Positions 57,855 to 64,000 of a DNA stretch of 64,000 nt are shown piece after piece. Source of the DNA: Ricordea florida (lineage: Eukaryota; Cnidaria; Anthozoa; Corallimorpharia; Ricordeidae); contig OX453273.1 in the NCBI GenBank assembly GCA_949710005.1, forward strand, positions 35,288,250 through 35,352,249. Reading direction: 5' to 3'. The notes beneath the pieces were generated by a model that did not search any database, had not been told where the DNA came from, and was given only the letters and a program-made list of their open reading frames with translations. The position numbers and the translations under genes are program-made. How positions within the stretch are numbered: the first letter of the stretch is position 1; every line of letters starts with the position of its first letter.

Positions 57855-58372
57855 ATGCGGTAACTTTTATTTCAAAGTACGGTATAGCGGTATTGCATGA
57901 CCAGGTGGTGCTGGTATTTTGATAAATCTCGATGCGGTATTGGGGCATTTTTACTTTAATCTGTGCGGTATTGTGGTATTTTTGATTGGTCCGTGCGGTA
58001 TTAGGAAATATTTACTTTTGTCCGCGCGGTATTGTGGTATTTATTCTTTTATCTGTGCGCTGTTGCGGCATCGTTACTTTTGTCCGTGCGGTGTTGTGGT
58101 ATTTTTACCTTTATCCGCGCGGAATTGCGATATTTTCACTTTTATCCCTGCGGTATTGCAATATTTTTACTTTTGTAGCACTTTTACTTTTGCGGCACTT
58201 TTACTTTTTTTCCGTGCGATATTTTTACTTTGTACCGTGCGGTATTGTGGTATTTTTACTTTTGTCCTTGCGGTATTGCGATATTTTAACTTTGTCCATG
58301 CAGTATTGTAGTATTTTTACTTTTGTCCGTGCAGTATTGCGATATTTTTACTTTTGCCCGTGCATTATTTGG
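57855..58372. repeat. Minisatellite, unit about 31 bp
   Basis: About fourteen copies of GTGCGGTATTG(T/C)GGTATTTT TACTTTTGTCC, degenerate at the left end and regular from about 57955. Two long open frames cross it, but their repeats follow the DNA unit and there is no start or splice support. Confidence 0.95.
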
Positions 58373-58527
58373 TCCCCTCGTACGTCCGCCTCGTTGAGCC
58401 TAACCTGTTCAATTAATTTTCGTATAGTTTACGAATGTATTTTTACTTCAGCAAATATACAAAAAAGTAATCCTTGAATACATTAAGAATATTTTTCTTT
58501 TTTCCAACTTTATTCCAACCAACACAG

Positions 58528-58772
58528 AGTTTAAGCCATGTCCGAACACGCGTCATTGTTCCCTTGCCGTGAACGTCTGCGAAATACGCGTTCCCAGTCT
58601 CTAAAAACAGTGAGACAATCAAGCCTTCTTACCCAGCGTTCAAAGCGCACGTTGAGTCTACCTTCCAAGCCAGTCACTCTTCCCCTCATCAATCTACAGC
58701 ATCGCCATGACAACTATGAGAGTGATCGTGAAGACTTTGCCTACGATAATGGAGCTTACGAGGAGGAATCCT
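58528..58772 (+). CDS. Alternative N-terminal coding exon B (basic, then acidic)
   Basis: The exon starts after an acceptor (TTTATTCCAACCAACACAG) and ends at GTAAGT (58773). ATG at 58538 is 10 bases into the exon; 78 codons plus one base follow, exit phase 1. The peptide begins MSEHASLFPC and has RNTRSQSLKTV and QRSKRTLSLPSKP, paralleling exon A (RSRRTHSLP). It ends in an acidic tail, YESDREDFAYDNGAYEEES, not shared with A. Start codon context ATGTCCGA and exit phase are the same as A. Probably an alternative first coding exon of one gene, 12.9 kb downstream of A, continuing beyond the window. Confidence 0.6.
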
Positions 58773-58984
58773 GTAAGTCTAATGAAAGCATGAGTTGCAC
58801 ACTTAAAGGTTGATCCAAAGATGGAATTGACCAAACTTACAGTCTGTATCCCAAGAAAAACCAGCATCAAAATATATTACATGGTTGGATACATGGGCTC
58901 GGAAATTAGAAGTCATATCCAAAATGCACACTGTACACTAAGGCAAGCAATACCAAAGTACAGTAGGATACTAGTTAGAAGATT

Positions 58985-59230
58985 TCCAAAGTATGGTCAC
59001 ACCGCAGAGCTTGATCTATAGATGAAAAAGTTAGATCTATATTTTATGATAAAACAAACATTCCTTTACAAGGAATGGTCACACCGCATGCAAGGCTTGA
59101 TTCACAAAAATCCACATTTTATAGTAAAACAAACAGTATCGCAGTTCAACAATGTACAGTGGCTTTAGATGGAATAGTCACACCGCATGGTTTGATCCAC
59201 AGATGAAACGAACCACACGACATGGTAAAA
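58985..59230. repeat. Degenerate tandem repeat, unit about 85-90 bp
   Basis: GGTCACACCGCA, then GCTTGATC and ATTTTAT(A/G)(A/G)TAAAACAAACA recur about three times (58994, 59078, 59167), with drift. Confidence 0.7.
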
Positions 59231-60824
59231 CAAAACAGTACCAGAGTAGAGGGCTAATTGAGTGCTTTCGAGTGCCCACTATCTGGTTTACAAATGTTGA
59301 TTGTAGCCTCTGTACATCTTAAAACTTTCTTCCTAAGAAACTGTAAAGCCACCCCGTATTGATGGTTATTGATGACTAAAAAATTACGTTTAGTTTTGTC
59401 TACTTTGCCTTTACGTAAATTTCCCTTTAATCAATTTCCATGTTGTAACTTTACTTCAGCTTTGTACATACCGCTGGTGGGGTTTTCTTGCAGTATCTTA
59501 ATCTACGTTTGGTCCTGTCTTTTGGCCTACTTTTCCAATGGACAATGGTACGTCTGTTTACAGTTTTAATTGTTAATTATGAACTTATCACTAGTTTATT
59601 TTTTCATTTTATTTGTTTCTCCAAACCATAGCAGATGATAATACATGAAAAAGTAACAACTAGAAAAAAAAATTCAAAGGAGAGAAAACGTACAATACAA
59701 AATTACTACAATTAAATTAAATCACACTGTATATAGGAAGGAGAGGAGAGGGGCATGTGTAGATAAACTAGTATTGAGCCCCTTTAAGTTACATTTAACC
59801 AAAAAAATACTTGTAACGTTTAGTAAATATGTGAAGGCAAAATGATAAAAAAGCTCAGTTTATATGTTTCTCGAGTATTGAGCACGGTACCAGTGTAAAA
59901 GTGCTTTCCTAAACATTGTTTTAGTGGGTTTGTCTCTGAATAATTGCGGAATGCTATTCCAAAAGAATCTTTCAATAACATTGGGGCCAAATCTCCTTAG
60001 ATTAGTTCGAAATTAGGGTATAACCATACCTGATGGGATGATGCACTGCGAGTATTGTAATGATGTAGCTCAGATGCTAGTGAAACAGTTATGTTAGGAG
60101 ACCTTTCGCGGTGGAGATAATCATAAAAAGGTATATCTGTGTTCAGTTTATCAGTCTTAGGAAATTTCAAAAGGCTGAAGGAAACTTAGTGTGGAGTTGA
60201 TCCCATTAAAGGATCATTATTTGGTATATACTGATTCTGGCATAAACAGTGCAGTGTGTAAGCATGCAGGGCTGGTACTTACCAAGCTCTAACTCCTCCC
60301 CTCATGTCCATATATTGGGTGGGATTCTTTTCTGCCGTTTAGTACACCACGCATTCTATTGCTACTAGAAAACTGTAAGCCATTCTTAAGACACTCGTCC
60401 TGTGTTTTAAATGCTAAATTCATAATTTCTTTCCTTAGAGGACACATGATATGAAAGATACAGTAGCAGCTTTAATTATGTACAGCCGGTGAGACGGAAG
60501 AAACCGACGGGCAGTGGTAAGAGATAAAAGGCAAAACAGTCGAGATTTTGTAGTCTATAGAATTACTTAGGGAAATCTGAATGAAGGATACCTGAACATC
60601 GTGGGAAAATATTAATGCCAGGAATAAAATAAAGAAACATATTGGACCTTGTTATCGAGCAAAGCCATTTATCGCACGTATAAAAGGAGCTCCACAGCCA
60701 ACTTTATCACCCTTGGGTCGGTGAATTGTGACTTGTCAAGTTACATTCATTATCTCAAACCAGCGTAGCACCAAAGTATGTCCGATCGTCCATCTGGTTG
60801 CAATGTTGCGCCACCAATATGAAA
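59231..60824. other. Intron or intergenic; possible repeat tail
   Basis: No gene. The minus strand near 59950-59990 reads ERFFWNSIPQLFRD, which resembles the end of a retroelement protein but is too short to assign. Confidence 0.35.
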
Positions 60825-61075
60825 TTAAAGACTTGTAACCGAGTGCACCTGAGTCGTGCGTTCGTTTGCCGCATACGTTTCCATTGTGGAATGCCATGAT
60901 TCCAGGAAGAATCTCTTGTTGTGGTTTGTGATGCAGCGTTCGAGAATTTCTGCATCTCTCAGATGGATTTTATGATCCGTCGATTCTGCGTGATGTTGAA
61001 TCGTAGACTCACTACCACTACTGCGAGCCGAGTGATTTCCAAGAGCGTTTATTCTCCCTGATGTATATATGTGAA
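60825..61075 (-). pseudogene. Second GIY-YIG retroelement fragment
   Basis: The minus strand reads IYIRENKRSWKS (degenerate YIG-E motif), then after a frame change SSGSESTIQHHAESTDHKIH and DAEILERCITNHNKRFFLES (catalytic Glu helix), and ends at TAA (60827). The order matches GIY-YIG tails of Penelope-like or related elements. It is a different family from the one at 50.5 kb. RT sequence is missing. Confidence 0.65.
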
Positions 61076-61079
61076 GGGG

Positions 61080-61920
61080 CCGTTAATGGAAACGTACTCA
61101 GTAAACGGGACACAAACCGCCTCCGCGCGCTTACACGCCTTTAATTTCAAATTAATAGCGCAAAGTATTCGCTTAGAAATATATCAGTTAAAACAATAAT
61201 GACAACTTTAAACTTAACCTGGCTTGAAGTAACGTTCACAGCCTTGTAGACATCCCCCATATCCAAAACTGAATACCAGTCCATGCAGTAGGTTTGCTAG
61301 CAATATACCTACACAGTGTTATAACAAACTCTTTTATTTACGGAAAATAAACTTCTTTAATATTATTTATATCATTAGTTGATTATCCCCTCCAAAATCG
61401 TTTAGAATTGGTAATGTTTCCCATCCCAAAATTGTCCAATAATGTTACTTTAATTCCTTCACTGCAGCTGGGTTCTTTATTGTTTCTTGTGTTTTCCTGG
61501 GGAAATCTTCTTGAGCTCCTACTTTTTTTTATTTCAAACTCATTTCTTGAATTCCCGCTGAATTATCTTCGCCGAGTCTCAGTGCCATCGTCCTTTCGGT
61601 TGGGTTCCTTCTGGTCCTCTACTCATTTCCATTGCCTTTGAGAGTTCCAATATTTCCTGTTACATGTAAGTCTATATCAGGAGTTTATAACCAAGGAAAC
61701 CTCGGAAATATTACCAGAACAAATGCACAATTGGTTGTATATATCGGTAATTAATTGCTAGATATGGAAAATATTGGAGAAGATAATTGTCTTTTATAAT
61801 TATCTAATATTTGATATCTAGGCAGGAGAAACTATTTTTACTGTATAAATGCATTAAACAATCCCAATTGATCGTCGTCAGTGTCTTTGAAATATTTTCT
61901 AATGTTAATCAGTGATAATT
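61080..61920. other. Intron or intergenic, nothing assigned
   Basis: No gene. A small imperfect hairpin (CTAGATAT...GATAATT with ATTATCTAAT...GATATCTAG) lies at about 61759-61821. Confidence 0.45.
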
Positions 61921-62237
61921 GCCTCCCGGGTTAGCTCAGTTGGTAGAGCGGCGGCCTGTCGAGCGGGAGGTCGTGAGTTCAAACCTCGGCCGGACCAACA
62001 CTCAAGGTCTTAAAATAACTGAGGAGACTGTGCTGCCTTTGTTATGACATCCGCAAATGGTCAGACATTCTAGTCTTCTCGGATAAGGACGACAAACCGT
62101 AAGCCCCGTCTCACAGCACTGTTCTTATGGGACGTTAAAGATCCCACAACTTTGTTCGAAAAGAGTGGGAGACGTAGACCCCGGTCAGTGTTGTATTCGA
62201 CCTTTGATTTACCGGTAGTTGATTTAATCAGGGCAAC
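61921..62237 (+). mobile_element. tRNA-derived SINE
   Basis: The head is tRNA-like: GGGTTAGCTCAGTTGGTAGA (A-box), CCTGTCGAG where the anticodon loop would be, and GAGTTCAAACC (B-box). The acceptor stem is not paired and no CCA-ready end exists, so it is not a tRNA gene. A body with GTCTTCTCGGATAAGGAC follows; I recognise it from coral SINEs. It runs directly into a Penelope fragment at about 62240. Confidence 0.85.
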
Positions 62238-62239
62238 AA

Positions 62240-62400
62240 GTTTATTATGGGGATAGTTTCTAAAGAAACTGGTGCTGCGTCGGTGGGAAATTGAAACACA
62301 AGAAAATGGGTAAATCAAACGAGTTGATTAAGTAAGTTATACCACCGTAAGGTAAAAAGGAGGTGCTGACGTTTCGAGCGTTAGCCCTTCGTCGGAGCTA
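62240..62400 (-). mobile_element. 3' fragment of a Penelope-like element
   Basis: Matches the 3' tail of the element at 50.2 kb (50233-50385), including TTTCTAAAGAAACTGGTGCT and CGAGCGTTAGCCCTTCGTCG. Only the tail is present. Confidence 0.8.
62365..62398 (-). ncRNA. Hammerhead-ribozyme-like motif 2
   Basis: Minus strand: GCU, CCGACGA, AGGGCUAACGCUC, GAAACGUC, AGC. Here GAAA and CGUC fit the hammerhead rule (A15.1-U16.1, C15.2-G16.2, cleavage after C17), with GCU/AGC as stem I. The only core change is C for U4, shared with copy 1. Confidence 0.45.
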
Positions 62401-64000
62401 TATCATATTATTATTATGATAGAAACTCACCATTGTTATCTCTTGGAATAGTAAGCCAGCAAACACGACCAAATGTAGATAGCGACGCTGCAAGATAACC
62501 CTACAACAGGGGTATACCAAGCTGAAATACAGAAATAAGGAGGAACTTTACACATAACTGATATTATCTCAGGACTGGTTCAGTTAGTAAATATATCAGA
62601 CTGGCTTATAAAAGCCAATGTTATTTCAGATCAGCCAATAATCACAACAAAATTTTTGTTTTCCGATAAACTAAGATATAACAAAAGGCCTTGTTTTTAC
62701 GGGTTTTGCCGGTTTGACTCGTTCTGTTTCGAGGGCGTCACATAGGGCTGACTTACAAACATGCACAAGGCTAAAAAGATAACGCTGTGAAAAAAAAAGA
62801 TACTGTAATAAGCACTTTAGTGTGGATTTAGTTATAAGAACCAATAAAAAAGAGTAAGCTGCGGTTCTGTAAATAACCTTTGTTTGGGATGAGGCTGGTG
62901 GGTGGGGGGTGGGTCGGGTGGGGAGGACTTGACTTTGTTCGTTTATACATGCTTTTACTCAGCTACGATCGAAAACCAAAAGCCTGGAAGCGATCATCGT
63001 CGAGTCCAAGTTGACTTGACCTGTATACATTTAGAGTAAATAAAGTTAGGTGTTATTGTTGCCCAAGCTGATGCTTGCCTTGACTTCTAGCAACTTCTTT
63101 TTTAACAATAACATTTCACTTATATTATATCTAATCTTATGTCCAATTTCGTAAAGGAAAGATAAAGATAATGCAATTTACTCCCTAGCCTTCCCTTTTC
63201 GATATAACCGCGCATGGTGAAGAAGCAAAGTACAAATAATTTCCCCATATAATTGAATCAATAGGGATGCATTATCCGGTGTGTCCTTCCTCTATGTATA
63301 TTTGCCTTAACCTGTTTACCCCAGCACAGTATCAAGATCGTGCTATTTTCGGCTTCTTCTGACATGAATCACATGCTAATGCACTAGTGATTTAAAACTT
63401 CCGTCCCCGCACCCTACTCAATTGGGCGATACCCGAGGCAAAACGGGGGTTTTTACCTCGTTTTCTAAGTTCCCCGGTTGTCGCGGAATGCACCTTTCAC
63501 GGCTTCGCTATAAAATGCGGGGACTCAATGGGGGCTTGACGGGGATTTCAATGGTGGTTCGCGACCTCTTTTGGGACTGGGTTCAATGCTGAACAACTGA
63601 CGTTTTAGAAGGAATGATTTCAATCGCTTAATATACCATGCAAGAAATAGAATAAAATAAGGAGGAATGGAGAAAAATGAGTAACCTTGACTTCACTGGT
63701 ATGAAAAAACTCCTGTATCCCGAATTATAAAAAAAAGAATTATAACCTATATCAGGAGCGAATCCGCTCCTGCCTATATGTAGCTGTAGGCGGCGATTTA
63801 GCAAGACCGAATCGAATGTGGAGCGGAATCGAGCCTAATAGACTTCAGCGAGGCAGGGATACGTCACAGACCGAATGACTGCAACAACACTTTAATCGCC
63901 AATTCAAGTCGTAAACTACAAACAACATCAACAAAATCGAATTACTAAACGAACATAACACAATAACACGTGGCGTGTATGAGCAATACCAAAAGGGCTA
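62401..64000. other. Unassigned right edge
   Basis: No gene recognised. 63400-63560 is locally GC-rich (GGGGACTCAATGGGGGCTTG). AGGAGCGAATCCGCTCCT at 63756-63773 is a near-perfect palindrome. Confidence 0.4.

Noticed and set aside
57919..58477. Two open frames of 130 and 163 codons
   Set aside because: They only translate the 31-bp minisatellite; the repeats follow the DNA unit and there is no splice or start support.
61921..61997. Genuine tRNA gene (GTC-like anticodon)
   Set aside because: The acceptor stem does not pair and a SINE body follows directly.
62070..62318. 82-codon minus-strand frame
   Set aside because: Lies within the SINE and Penelope fragment.

Overview
The window looks like nuclear DNA of an anthozoan cnidarian, most likely a stony coral. 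The support is AT-rich DNA with few, intron-containing genes, GT-AG splice sites, and dispersed repeats I recognise as typical of coral genomes: a tRNA-headed SINE with the block TTAGCTCAGTTGG, the CCCTTTCACTCCCAAG foldback element, Penelope-like retroelements with GIY-YIG endonucleases, and decayed LINEs. The species is an inference; no search was possible.

Layout. (1) 1-7.3 kb: a spliced plus-strand gene, cut off at the window start, for a DDE-transposase-like zinc-motif protein. It ends at 4548. Facing it is a small three-exon minus-strand gene (5611-5193), then coding-like minus-strand frames at about 6-7.3 kb broken by a MITE. (2) 7.7-10.7 kb: a complete two-exon gene for a Golgi-type fucosyltransferase-like protein, followed by a degenerate tandem array. 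(3) 13-18.1 kb: a Harbinger-type MITE, a tRNA-derived SINE, a long minus-strand exon for a Ser/Arg-rich protein with repeated RRGSS motifs, and the 3' tail of a LINE. (4) 18.9-19.5 kb: two tandem copies of a long palindrome separated by (TA)n. (5) 19.5-45.5 kb: a gene desert holding only small foldback elements, microsatellites, a second Harbinger MITE and a dead LINE. (6) 45.6-58.8 kb: two related coding exons (45625-45883 and 58538-58772). Both start at ATGTCCGA, both end in phase 1 and neither reads into the other, so they look like alternative N-terminal exons of one gene that continues beyond the right edge. Between them lie an RTE-like LINE relic, a decayed Penelope-like element with a GIY-YIG reading frame and a hammerhead-like motif, and a foldback transposon whose arms are arrays of perfect heat-shock-element pentamers. 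(7) 58.9-64 kb: a degenerate tandem repeat, a second GIY-YIG relic, a tRNA-derived SINE joined to another Penelope fragment, and unassigned sequence.

The genes do not form an operon or an obvious pathway; they are independent eukaryotic loci. The most notable points are the paired alternative first coding exons, the heat-shock-element-bearing foldback transposon, the two hammerhead-like motifs carrying the same core change, and the intact, spliced DDE-like gene.
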